Source: Laetiporus sulphureus 93-53 (Eukaryota; Basidiomycota; Agaricomycetes; Polyporales; Laetiporaceae). From it: a stretch of DNA of 64,000 nt. Position 1 is the stretch's first letter. Each line of letters starts with the position of its first letter. The notes under the pieces were generated by a model. The model worked only from the letters and a program-made list of their open reading frames with translations, was not told the origin of the DNA and did no database searches. The DNA lies in assembly GCF_001632365.1 (NCBI RefSeq), contig NW_024468510.1, positions 250,310 to 314,309 on the forward strand, given 5' to 3'. Positions 45,855 to 57,237 of the stretch are shown piece after piece. Position numbers and translations under genes: made by a program.

Positions 45855-46511
45855 CGCTGGACCATTGCATCGTATGACTTGCGATGGAAAATATGAGACA
45901 AGTATCTACACGTTGGACAACGTGCCTTCTCAAAGGCACGAAAATTTGGCTGATCGCATCGTCATATCTAACCTGCCAAGTACCAATCTCTCCGCCACAA
46001 AAACGGACGTTGTTATCTTTCAAGCCTGCCGAGGGATCTCGGTTGCCCTTGCGTTATTGTTCTTATTGCTGTCAACTACTGTTCCTATGTCTCAGTACCC
46101 ATCGGAATGTTCCGGCAGACTTTCGGCATAGGCTGAAACGATCAATCTGAGGTGTGGTGATAGCGTCCATCATCCTGACTTGATTGTTGGTAATAATTCG
46201 GGACATTGGCCCTACAATTTGGAGGGTGCCGAGATGATATGCCTAACTGCGAGCGTTCCTAAGAGATGTGCGCATATATTATCAGAGGGGTGTATGTTAC
46301 ATGACCAGTGTGATACAGGATTATACGAACATGATGGTAGTCAGTAAATAGAGAATAACGATACTGTCCAAATATTGAGATGATACTTCACAACAGGAGC
46401 TTGAAGAATTGGAGTTGGGCGACTATTATCGGCGGGAGCTTGTAATGTTCTTGAATGCAATCGGCTCGAGCGTTGACGGCAGACGTTGATATTGACGAAT
46501 AGCTCGCGTCT
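45855..46511. other. Intergenic, no gene seen
   Basis: The plus-strand frame from ATG 45837 (MALKLASAGPLHRMTCDGKY) overlaps the end of the candidate gene in another frame and is not convincing. The remainder is AT-rich and empty. Confidence 0.4.
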
Positions 46512-47041
46512 TCAAGCGTTCGGGAGGAAACCATGTTGCTGCACGGCATGTTGGTACCTTTGTTCTGGACCGTTGAATTTTTGGCCACACAAATTACAAA
46601 CCCCCGAACTGTATCGTTCGATGGTCAGTCCACAGCAACATATTGACAAGAAAAATGGGAGAACATACTGCATTCTAATATGGGCATCTAACTTGTTTTT
46701 CGTCGGATATGCGTACTTTTCTCTGCATATGATACATTTGAAAGCGCTATCGCGACGAAACCGTCAGTTGCCATGCTCTGAAGGGAAAATTCAGAACCAG
46801 TGCTTACAGTTTACTCCAATGACGTTCGCGGAAGTGCTTCTCCATGGCTGCTTCGTGCCCCATCCATCCACATACCTTTCCTCCTTCTACAAAAGTGCAA
46901 ACCCAATTACCGCCTGCCGGGTTCGCGTATTCAGCTTTCCATTGTGGAGGGTAATTGCTGGTAGCGCGTCAACGACCGCGGCAGCGTTGTACGGGATTCG
47001 AACATTGGTTTGCAAATGGAGTATCATGAGCCACTTGAAAC
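46512..47041 (-). CDS. C2H2 zinc-finger protein B (reconstructed, 5' end unknown)
   Basis: Small exons on the minus strand spell a zinc-finger protein that is hidden because no single frame is long. The 5'-most readable exon gives DTPFANQCSNP, then after a short intron NYPPQWKAEYANPAGGNWVC, TFVEGGKVCGWMGHEAAMEK and HFRERHW. An intron (GTAAGC...GATAG) joins FKCIICREKYAYPTKNKLDA followed by HIRMH, and another (GTATGT...TACAG) joins VCNLCGQKFNGPEQRYQHAV followed by QQH. The last residues are GFLPNA with TGA at 46512. Finger one is atypical (Cys-x8-Cys-x11-His-x4-His); fingers two and three are Cys-x2-Cys types. This order matches gene A at 42850, so the two look like diverged paralogues. Exons may continue upstream to about 47.5 kb, where open minus-strand sequence rich in Pro/Ser begins. 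Confidence 0.6.
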
Positions 47042-48044
47042 AATGTGAGAAGAGTGAATAGAAAGGCTCACTCGGTCATCTCCTCTGCGACTGCTCGAGC
47101 TGCTTCTCCTCAACTTGCCCAGCATCCAGTTTATTCTGAAGTTTTATACTGCTCATCCTTCCGGGCGTCCTCAGCGGCGAACTGGACATAGCGGTGACTC
47201 CAGCAACACCAGCTACCTGGCGTCGGCGCATGAGCATGCACTGGACGAATCAGACCGCAAAATCAGCTGGGGCGCCCGGCCTAGTACAACTGTATTCAGC
47301 AGGTTTTGCGACAGACCTTGCTATGCCATGTGAGGTCGCGCCCAAGACGGCATATCCATAGGTGGCATGTAGTCGGAAACGTCAGACATATCATCAGGGA
47401 GCAGGAGAGAGCGCGGGGCGTCTCGGACGGGCGCGGGGGATGCGATGGACTTTCCCAGTGTGTGTGTGTTTGAGGGTCCATGATAGCGCGTGACACCAAT
47501 TGGACGCCACACTGAATTTCAGCCAATTATGAGTGCTGAGTTGAAGCCTCGACGCTGGTATGTCTGAGCTTCCAGTCGCTGTACGAGAGCTAGATAATCA
47601 CCGGAACTGAGTCCTCTCCATCGAAATCTGTCTCAAGCCCTCCAGGCAAAGGCCATGCAGCACTGAGACTTATGACACAGCGGCAGATTGCCTAGCCAAC
47701 GGTTGGTAAATGAGTCCGTCCCTCCGTGTGTTACTCGGCACTGGTGCACACCTAAATCCCCGTGCCACTGCAGCCTGGAGGCCGAGTCTGAGGACGGTTC
47801 TCGATGTGCGCCACACTGGCTAATTCTGCAAACCAGTCTTTAGAGAACGGCAATTTTGCCAGTCCGATTAGCAGTGTAGAGCAGAAATGAAAGTAATGAA
47901 GTTGCCCGATAAGATATAATGTGGCGAACAGTCATGTATCATTGAGCAACGGGCAAGTCTCCGAAGCGCCACTAATCACGAAATCTTTCCACATGTTGCG
48001 GTACCAGAAACTCTACCTTCCACAGAGTCAAAGCCTCTATGGAA

Positions 48045-48342
48045 GTGACTCATGCAGTTAATTGTCTTTACAAGATCCGCGGAAGCGCTCTGCCGGAGGG
48101 ATCATTTCCAGGCGCCCAAGATTTTGAGCTCGATCAATATGGAGCTTTAAACCATCTCATTGCAAATGTGAGTCATCTTTATAAAAGGGTAAATGAACGT
48201 GGGGTCAGTAACGATCGACAAGTTCAATACAGACCGCGTGAGAGATCATTACCTGCGAAAATTTACACTTTGCATGGCTAGTTTCTGGACAGATTTTCAA
48301 CGGTTCGGGAACGCCACATTGCACGTGTACGTGACCTAAAGG
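48045..48342 (+). CDS. Candidate small spliced gene or gene fragment
   Basis: ATG 48039 opens MEVTHAVNCLYKIRGSALPE and continues AQDFELDQYGALNHLIAN to a GTGAGT donor. An acceptor ending CGACAAG joins in phase 0 to FNTDRVRDHYLRKFTLCMAS and FWTDFQRFGNATLHVYVT with a TAA near 48340. The composition is protein-like and the product would be about 80 residues, too short for a normal domain, so this may be a relic. Not recognised. The first codon could lie slightly upstream at 48039. Confidence 0.3.
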
Positions 48343-49478
48343 TCCGTATACGTGTTTCCGGATGAGGATGCAACTCACTTACCAATTTGTCCGTAACCTG
48401 TTCAGCGGAATGCTATGAGTCCAGCGATGTGGTTGTTGCTGACGCGCCACCGATCATTGCGACGTGATCTCCGAGCTAGAAATACGGCAGATCCGTGGAG
48501 ACCATCATTCTAGCAAGAAACAAAATAGTTACGTATTTGTACCAAGGTCGATGCTAACGTAGTTGATCTGCACAGATCAAGTTCGAGGAGTGCTTGAGAT
48601 CCCTGGCACCGTGTCACCAAACGCGTTCTGCATTCCCACGCCACAAATAGTCCAACCCCCGGATGCTATCCTCATTCGATCCGGATGATTGCTCTTACCA
48701 CTTGCTCAGAACACACCCGTGAGCCTGTAAACTGTCGATCTGGTTCAGACTTTATTGACAGCTCGAGGAGCGAACTCCCGAGCATATTTCTTTACTTCTC
48801 TCCGGGAGCAGCGACCGAGGACGTATCAGACTGAGAGAGATAGTCACTGCCGATTAGCGATGCCTCCGCTAGTCATGTTTTACATATTTTGAGATCCCCA
48901 GATCTGATGCCGAGATATTCTACACGATGCTTGTGAAGCAATCAGATGTCAAAACGTAAAATGGACAGGACTGTACCCGTTACATAGTCAACTCCGTGTC
49001 CCTTGTATCGTTGCAGCGGCATGCAGGATATGGCTGAGGCAGTATATACTTGCGTCGGGGCACTGTAACAGATCCGTGTCATTGCATTCGAGTACCTTCC
49101 GAAACAGTCATGCCCTTGACCTGCAACTAGTCGGATTGATGGTTGTTAATATGGCAATCAAGCTATCACCCATCTGACCGCTGTGTTTCATCCGGATCTG
49201 GAGTTATTGATGAATTATGAACATCAGATAAATCCACTGCAACGATTGGCCGTTCCATCGAAAGGAAATCACGCCGGATATTGACTCTAGCTGCCTTGGA
49301 ATGATGAAAATATATTCCTGTGCTATGCGTTTGCTCACTTCAGGAATAGTATCGCGATAATCATGAAGATAATTCATTTAGTGCGATAGGCCTTGCTCAC
49401 CAGCAAAGCCCGAACGATGAAGAATGATACAAGAATTGCGAACCTAAAACGTAAAAGAGAGACTGGCGCCGGACGATG

Positions 49479-49845
49479 TCACAGAAGATATGTTCCGTCA
49501 CCATTTGGTTCAATTGGGAAGACATCATCCAACAGCGTGTGCCACATGCGGGAATACGGAGTGTTCTGCTTCAGCCATGTCAACATTCCATGAGCGACCA
49601 ATCGACTGACCTCCGGCTCTAGAGGACCGCCGAGTTGACATACGCGAAAATATGATAGTGGCACGGCTAGAGATGCAAGAATTTGAAGTATATCGCAACA
49701 CGTCCGAATTGCGTGCTTCCTTATTCGACCTGGCACCTATGTGAGTGCGGTAATGGCTCGGATCGTGTCGTGAATTGCATACTGCGGCCAAACAACCAGC
49801 AAAAACATAGGGTAAGCGGCCAAAAGACATAGTCAGTTTCAACAT
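49479..49845 (-). CDS. Candidate small gene of unknown function
   Basis: ATG 49845 opens MLKLTMSFGRLPYVFAGCLA, which could be a signal peptide. A possible splice after HYRTHI allows a frame change into GRIRKHAIRTCCDILQILAS, then GGPLEPEVSRLVAHGMLTWL and DDVFPIEPNGDGTYLL, stop at 49479. The second frame looks more like protein than the continuous one. The exact structure is unclear and no homology is recognised. Confidence 0.3.
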
Positions 49846-50428
49846 AGAAGGCAGGTTGGCTTCATAAACAGCAAACCGCTCACGCCGCAGCTGACAGTTG
49901 AAATTGAAATTCGCTCATCTGGCAGATCCGCTCATATGTTGGCAAAGACTGCTGAGCTATGTCCAAGAGGCCCGAGGAGACAATGCTCCCTTAAAAAACC
50001 ACAAACGATGTTGTGGTCACGAACGTGATCCTCAGTGGACGGGCGAGGTCGGGATAGGCGGCATGACGGGCTCACCATAGCCTCCGACTAGATCCTGTAC
50101 TGCGGAAAAGGCAGGTGCACGGATCTGATCGTACCAGTGCTGCTGCGAGAAAGTTGAGACTTGAAGTGCGCTTAGTGCCTGCGCACATTGCTCTGGGATG
50201 CGTTCTACGACGTCGCAAGTACAACATGGACGAACAAGCAGAACGTAGCGGGCTCAGAAGGGGCGTGTGCGCTGCTGTGGCGCGTGTGATCGCTAGCGCC
50301 GGTCTCCTTCCCGCGCTGTGAACTCGGCGACACGGTGGTACAGCCAATTATCCAGACACTGGTTTCGACGTTCATCCTCCCTGCTCATTGTGAGCGCGGG
50401 CGCACCAAGGTTCTCTCGTATCTGGAAG

Positions 50429-53400
50429 ATGATTTGTTCTCGGCGATGTTTCAACGTCTACACACCTTGGATCTTGTCCTCATTTCTTCTGTGGTCTGTC
50501 TCCCATGCTCAACGCATATCGACTAGTGGCCCGGTACCCCCGCTGCAATGGATCAACTTGACGAACTATCTCACAGGACAGTCAGCACCACCTGGGCTGA
50601 TAGATGCCTCTATTGGCTACAACGAAGCTACCCGAACTCTTCTGATCTTCGGCGGAGAGTCAGCGCAAGGAATCAAACAGTCGAGGACCTATCTGTATGT
50701 CGATCATATTGACAGTTTTTACGTTCATCTGCAACTCCTGGTGCTTGCGACAGATTGAACTTGGATTCTATGGAATGGACAAGCCCGGATCCTCCCGATG
50801 GCCTCACGAGTACCCCTCCTGCGCGAAGTGCTGCTATAAGCGGCTATGACCTTGCTTCTAGCTAGTGCGTTCCTGATGCCTTCTGCTGTAGCAAATACTC
50901 AAACCTGCTTCAGTCGTTCTGCGCACATCATCATCGGAGGTAATGGAACGAATGGCGAAGCACTCTCTGACGTTTGGGTATGAGACTTTCTGTCTCCCAC
51001 ATGAGCAACCATGATAACCAAGTCTCCAGGAATTTGATTATACCAGCACGTTCTGGTCCCCAGTGAATATATCCCCTGGAGGTCCATCAGGACTGTATGG
51101 TGCCGTTGGCGGGATTGACACCCGTACAATGGCCGTTACGGTCGCGAATTCACCATATCCAAACAACTCATTCTACGTTGCCGGTGGTACCGACGGGACA
51201 ACTGTCTTTCCTCTGTCGAACATCTGGCGTCTGACTGTCACTGGGGTGTTGTCGTCGAATAACCCGAATGGAAGTTATGGAAGTTGGGAGAACATCTCAC
51301 TCCCCAATTCTAATCTTCCATCGAAAGTTGGCGCCGCAGGAGCGGTTATTTCTCAAACAGCACAGCAAATTGCAGCCATCGGTGGATGCGATGCGTCTGT
51401 CCCGTTTACTCCCAGCGCATCTTGCGCTGAACAAGATGCGTACATCATCAACACGCAAGAAGATACCTCTAGTACTGCCAGTGACTGCCCCGCACCCCGT
51501 CTGGGAGGGACGGTTGTGCCAGATTTTAATCAGAATTCTTCCGACTTCACAGAGCAGATTTTCTTGCTGCTCGGTCTTTTTGACACATCACTGTGGTCGG
51601 ATGATGGCGGTTTGCAGAGGGGTGAAGTGGTAAGCACGCCTTATACGTATCGTTGCCAGAATTGCTGTATAACTGCTCATTTCTGTATAGGATGTTCTGA
51701 GAATAGATACAGGTGCGAACTACATGATACTGGCACTGATAGTAGTCTCATTATGATGCTTGGACAGGCGAATGGAGCCGGGTGTTACCCGCCGGTGATC
51801 CAGGAACAACGGGTGGTACACCAGCATACCCCACGCCTCGTTCAGGTGCAGTCGGCCTCTCATATCAGGAGACACTGGTTGGTTCGCCTCGTAGTAAAGG
51901 CTCGGACACCATCATCTTCGGCGGCGTTGACGCGTCTGGAAACTATTTATCTGAAGTGTGGATACTCAGGGCGTATAACGCCCAATTGACTTATTCGAAC
52001 GAAACTTGGTCTGGTTATGTTTCCGGCGAGCTAGTGGGCGGCCCGAATGCCACAGGACAAGGAGTCACGATCGAATATATGACTGCTTGCGCCTCCCCGC
52101 TCAGCCCGAAAGCGACTCAAACGTCTACCTATGGCCCTTCGCCGACCACTACTGGCTCCGCATCTCCTACATCACCTACGTCGACGACACGATATGATAC
52201 TTCCGTTATCCACAGAGCCCTCTCCCCAATTTCGATCGCTGTGGTTATAGCGGCCGTAATCTTTGCGCGTCTATCATCATCTTCTGTCAATGCGGCGAAT
52301 ACGAAGGGCCATGCTACATTGCTCTACTCTTCGATTATCCTCGGTCTTGCTGCCTACGGATTGGGCATTGCTGGTCTCGTCACGTCGTTCACTTCTGCCA
52401 CAGTCACGTCTACCCTAATGAAGCGCTCATCTAATTCATCAACGGTCTTGAAGACACCACATGGCAGAGCGGGCCTTGCCTTATTCATAGCTTTCTATGG
52501 ACTGCTGCCCATTTTGTATGCGTTCAAGATATGCTACAAGCATCTCTCGAGCCCTCCAAATGCCGTCAAAGAAGAAAAGCAGAGGAATGGTCGACTCCGC
52601 ATGGACTCGGCGGAGACCGCAGAGAAGGAGGTTCTGTATCCAGGACGTGCAGGAAGCCCTGACGGGCGAAACGGGGACGCTCGCTCTTCAGAGGCAAGGC
52701 CGTTGGAATCCCGACAACGTGTCCGATCATGGGGTGGACTGTCTTCTTTGCCCTTCGCCGGTCGTCGTTCCAGCGATAGCGGCGTAGACAGTACTGGTGC
52801 CTCTTCACCGTCAAGATCGTTCGAAGTCACGAATCGCCCAGTTCGTACTCGGCGTGCTAGTGGCAATAGTCTAGCCGCCTTTTCCGATCCTCGTTCATCT
52901 GGGGGACCTCGGAACCTTAGTGATATGAGCTGGTTTGAAGGACGACGCAGCATGCCCCAATTGGTGCGAACTGAGTTTTTCGGGCCATGAATTTTACATT
53001 GATCGTTATACTGTAGGGACTGGGCGACTACGCACTTGTCAATCATAGAGCTGTAGATCCTAGTACACCTGGAACCACGGCTCTGGACATGACGAGCACA
53101 AGCGGACTGATGACGCCGGCCGAACAAGTTCACATCTATCCCGAAATGCCAAGTACAGTGGATGGCATCCTACACATCCTATTCCATATCCTGCTGCTTG
53201 GACTGTGTATCCTATCCCTAGTCGCGCTCTACTTACGCGCCCCGCTTGCGGGATTCATCATCTTCCTGATTGGCACCGTAGTATTTTACATCTTCCTCAT
53301 AGCTCTCTCGTGGTGCGGTAAGCCGCGGAAGTCCGTACTGTCCGCAGTGATAGCTCGCTTGCGCGGCGTGCCCACCCATCCACAACATTCACCCAGCAAT

Positions 53401-53691
53401 GCCAGTCCATCGCGAGCAACATCAACTGTCGGACTGGAGGTTCCCTGCGTCGAAAATCGCGGCCCCTATCAGCACCATCAGCCACCCTTCAGGACTACTA
53501 TGTCTGTGGGTCTTGATGATTACGCAACGTCGCATGGTCACGGCACCACTGAAGTTGAGGAGGAGGACGAGGAGGACGAAGATACTCGACAACATAGAAT
53601 CGAAGAAGAAATGAGTCGGCGAGACGTGTCGATCGTTACCGTTCCAAAGCGAAAACTTTTCTTGACCAATCCAGAGGTGAACCGGGGATGA
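50429..53691 (+). CDS. Secretory-pathway kelch-repeat protein with C-terminal membrane domain
   Basis: ATG 50429 gives the signal peptide MICSRRCFNVYTPWILSSFL. Kelch-type blades follow: ASIGYNEATRTLLIFGGES, then HIIIGGNGTNGEALSDVW, SFYVAGGTDGTTVFPLSNIW, and SDTIIFGGVDASGNYLSEVW. After a Ser/Thr-rich stalk come three membrane helices (SPISIAVVIAAVIFARL, LYSSIILGLAAYGLGIAGLV, GLALFIAFYGLLPILYAFKI), a long Ser/Arg-rich cytoplasmic loop, an intron (GTGCGA...TGTAG, about 52961-53014) and two more helices (HILFHILLLGLCILSLVALY and GFIIFLIGTVVFYIFLIALS). The C-terminus is acidic then basic and ends TNPEVNRG at 53691. About 1,000 residues. The layout (extracellular beta-propeller on a multi-pass anchor) suggests a cell-surface or vacuolar-membrane protein. 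I know similar uncharacterised Agaricomycete proteins but no function. Confidence 0.8.
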
Positions 53692-53991
53692 CAAAAGGAT
53701 CTCCTGCTTATGCCGTTCGTTTTTGCTTTCGCTTTCTTGCACAACATAGCTTTTCAGTTGGTGGATACCATAGCATTCAGGGCACCTCATGTTTGTAGTC
53801 TCACGATCATTAATACTGGACATTCTATCCTCCTTGTACTCAATTATTTCATACTATCTTATGCGCGGACTAGCGGAATATGACATGGACATTTGACGCG
53901 ATTGGGTATTCGATAGTCCCGTTGCTTGTAAACGAATGCGAGGAGAGAGAAAAACGTGTCCGATAACTTCACCAACTAATGCTGGGCAATG

Positions 53992-56900
53992 CTAAGGCTC
54001 TCCCTCAACTGCCACATCATGCCTCCATTTGTCAACTCGACCGAATTTTGCTGCCTCTTGCAAAGGCGGCGGTGTTGTCGAGAGCTGAGGAGGCATCATC
54101 ATCATCGCCGGAGGGATGGCCGGGGCGAAGAAGCCAGACGCCATCATCGACGGCGTTCCAAAGATCATGGACTGATGGAACGAGGCAGCTTGTGCTTGCA
54201 TCATCATCTGCTGTTGCTGTTGCTGTTGCTGAGCCATAAAATATTGAGTTCGGCGCATCTGCTCCGGATGAAACGCGAGTGGTTGATCGTCTTCCGTGTC
54301 CTCGATCTGACTCGGAGAACCCATCATCTGTGCTGAGTCCATGACCCGAGAAGCACGGAGTCCCAGTGGCTTGTTGTCCTCGTCATCTTCATTCTGACTC
54401 TTGGCAGCGCTTTCAGGAAAGAGGCCGCCGCTCGTGCTCATCGGAGGGAGCTGCAGTTTCACCTTGTCCTGCAGGAGAGTAGAGAGAGGTTTCTCTTCTT
54501 CTGACTCGTCATCCGAGCCCTGTGTACGGGCCATCCTGTGTGCGGCACGACCTATTGTCGCAACCAGGGGCAGGTCATCTTCACTCGAATCGTCGTTGTC
54601 CTCCCGTCCAACCAATCGCGGAGCAACAGGCGATACTAGGGTGTGGTTCGCAGGTCTTGAGACGGAACTTGTCGTCCGCCGATGGCCTCGACCATCCTCC
54701 TCGGTCAAGTCAGTGATCCACTCATCGGCCTGGACGTCTTTTAACATGCTTTGCCTCTGCTGCAGCGGAGCTTCGTTGGACGAACTCCCTTCCTCTGTCA
54801 GATCGTCCACAGCAGGGGATGGCGGAGCGAGTCTGGCGCCTGACACCCGCTCAATCTCCGGGAGGACCAGAGACGGTCTCGGATCAGGCATATCTGGGGT
54901 AGCATCGAGGGCAAGGTCGGAGGTGGAAGCAAGCACCATTGTGCTCGCCACATCGGACGCCTCCATTTTGCCCTTCTGCTTACTCTTCTTCTTGCCCCTG
55001 CCTTTCTTCCCATGCTTAGCATTACGTTCCTCTTCCTCCGCTCGCCTCCTTGCCTCCTGCTCGGCCGCAACACGCTCCTGTTCCTCAATGTCGTGTAATT
55101 TTGCGAGTTCCCTCTCCCATAGTGTGTCTACACCAAAAACAGACCGCTTACTTCCCGGATGAACGGCGTCGGAAACCAGAGTGGGCCGCGGCTGCGGCGG
55201 CCAAGAAGTTTCACTATCGAAGTTCAGCAATGGCTGCGCACTGCCGGAGTTGCGTCTGATGAGGTTGGGCTGTGACCGGAACCCTTCCATGTGACGCGAT
55301 TGTGGGCGCTGTGTCAAGGATTCTGGGTCGATGAGGGTGCTGGCTCGACCCAGCGTTGGCCGTGCCATCATGGATGGCCGCTGATCTCCGGTGAATACCC
55401 TGCACGAAACATTCATTAGACGCACATAGATCAGTAGACTTAGAGTCACATACCGCTGCTTGCCACGCATCTCCGCTTTGCGCGCCTCGATGGCATCGAT
55501 TAGGCTCTTCCCGTACAGCTTGCCCGGAGGGCGCTTCGAGCGAATATTTGGATCTGTGACGACCTCAGGAGCTGTCTGCGGTACAGGTTCCGGCTCTGGT
55601 TCCGGCTCGGGCTCGGGCTCTATCTGCTGGCCATCCTGAGTGGCGCGATGCAGATGGCTTTCAATGTCAGCGTATGCGGGGTCCCGCTGGCCATCCACCA
55701 TGAGCGTATTACGGAAAGTGAGCTGAGATAATGTAAGGCTGGCCCGTGGGTTGGGCGTGAACAAGTTAGACGCAGCAAGTCCGTCTGAAGGATCCATCAT
55801 CGACATCGGTCGCGAAGCGGCGCGTGCACCGGGTGGTAGTGGCGCTGCGTCGGAGGCATGCAACTGGAAGCCCTCCATTGCACTATTCCATGGCTGAGCC
55901 GGCGCCGCTGGGGCAGACTGCAGTGGGCTGGGCATGATGAGCACCTTCGGGCGCATGAGCTCTAGTCGTGAGTATGGCCGCGAACGCGGGGGAGGCGAGC
56001 CTCCGTCGCTGGCGTCTTGTCGATCAAGGAGCATCTGTGTGCCCAACGAAGCATTTGACACAGTGCGAGCGCGAACCTTGGGGTCGAACCGCGAAGTGCG
56101 GCTCGGTGATGGCGGCCGCAAAGCGAAGGGGTTAGATTCTCCTCCGTCGGCACCAGGAGCAAGCACGCCGCTTACTGAACCATAAGATGTGGAACGCGCT
56201 CGCGCCTTGGGGTCGAACCTAGAAGTGCGATCTGGGGAAGGAGGCCTGACAGCGAAGGGATTCGGCAGGTCCTGGTTGAGCGTATCCTGCGAACTAGCAG
56301 TAGAGTATGTCGGGTTATGGGCGTAAGGATTGACCATGGGCTCGGTTTCGCGAGACAGCGGTCGCCCGGTGGAGGTTCTGTCACTTGTCATCCTTGGAGA
56401 GTCCGAACGCTCGGACTCGCCAATGGGGAAGGGAACAAAATGTGGTTGGCGACTTCCAGTGATATCTTCGAGAACTGCATGAGAGGACGCTATACGGCCG
56501 CGGGGCGGACGCTGTTCAGTAGGTGTCTTCGGTGGAGGCAAATCGATAGGTGCGCCGACAGAGAAGCGTCGTCCTCCGAGGACTGTCAGTGCCGATTTGC
56601 TATCCGCGTCTGCGGCCCCGTCAAATTCACTGAAGTTCCCCATGCTCATCGTCCGCGCACCACTGATTCGACGTCCGGGCTCTGATCTCAACCCCGATGG
56701 ACGCTCGCTGGAGAATTTGAGAGGGTCGGGTTTGCTCTTCCTGCGCGCACCCTTCGAGTCCTTGGAATTCCTGTCGGCTGGTAGTAAAGAATCCAGCCCC
56801 CACGATGTCAGGTCGACTTCCATCTCTTCGCTCCCCTCATCTTCTCCAAGCATCCCTTCGTACGTGGAATCGCGGCCAAACGGATTTTGCAACGCATCAA

Positions 56901-57237
56901 CAGAGCTCCTTGATCTTCTTCCGTCAAGAACAGATTCCCTTCCGCCAAGGACGGACTCTCTACCACCCACGCTTCCCGCCTCACTCGGTAAAGCGACGCC
57001 TAGGTAGTCCGTGCTTGCTCTCGAGGCTGTTCCTCGGCGAGGACCATTGTTGCGACGGAGATGAGCGAAGATGGCACTGTCGTGAGCTGATCGGTGCGGT
57101 GTGTTCGGGTCAGAGTCATCGTTGTCATATTCTGTTTCGCGGAACGCAGTCGTCTACGACTTCAGTCAATACGATCGTGGGCTAGTCCGCTCACCAATCA
57201 ATGCAGCTGCTAATTGGAGGCGAGAGAAGGAAGACAT
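53992..57237 (-). CDS. Long low-complexity fungal protein of unknown function
   Basis: ATG 57237 (MSSFSRLQLAAALI) joins by an intron (GTGAGC...AACAG) to EYDNDDSDPNTPHRSAHDSA. The protein runs to TAG at 53992, with one further in-frame intron at about 55399-55454 (GTATGT...GTGCAG). Roughly 1,030 residues, mostly disordered. Features: near-perfect repeats of GGRESVL (GGRESVLGGRESVLDGR), repeated NPFAxRPPSPxRTSRFDPK blocks (three copies), an alternating Glu-Pro run, a KK/GK-rich basic coiled segment (EEERNAKHGKKGRGKKKSKQ), and near the C-terminus a Gln tract followed by MMMQAQ. A possible domain is the segment around KLYGKSLIDAIEARKAEMRG. The N-terminal Asp/Ser motifs and repeats suggest a scaffold protein. 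I do not recognise the family. Confidence 0.72.

Larger units (their letters stand above)
47042..50428. other. Gene-poor block with weak candidates
   Basis: About 3.4 kb. A short (GT)n run lies at 47459-47469. Two candidates within it are listed separately (48.04-48.34 kb plus, 49.48-49.85 kb minus). Between 48.35 and 49.4 kb I see no coding-like frame, no terminal repeats and no target-site duplication. The kelch gene's promoter lies at the right end. Confidence 0.4.

Noticed and set aside
46990..47005. GGGATTCGAAC resembling a minus-strand tRNA T-loop
   Set aside because: No matching A box or cloverleaf upstream; it lies at the border of a zinc-finger exon and intron.
46486..47061. 191-codon plus-strand frame
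   Set aside because: It starts with TTG, and its complement contains the phase-joined zinc-finger exons of gene B.
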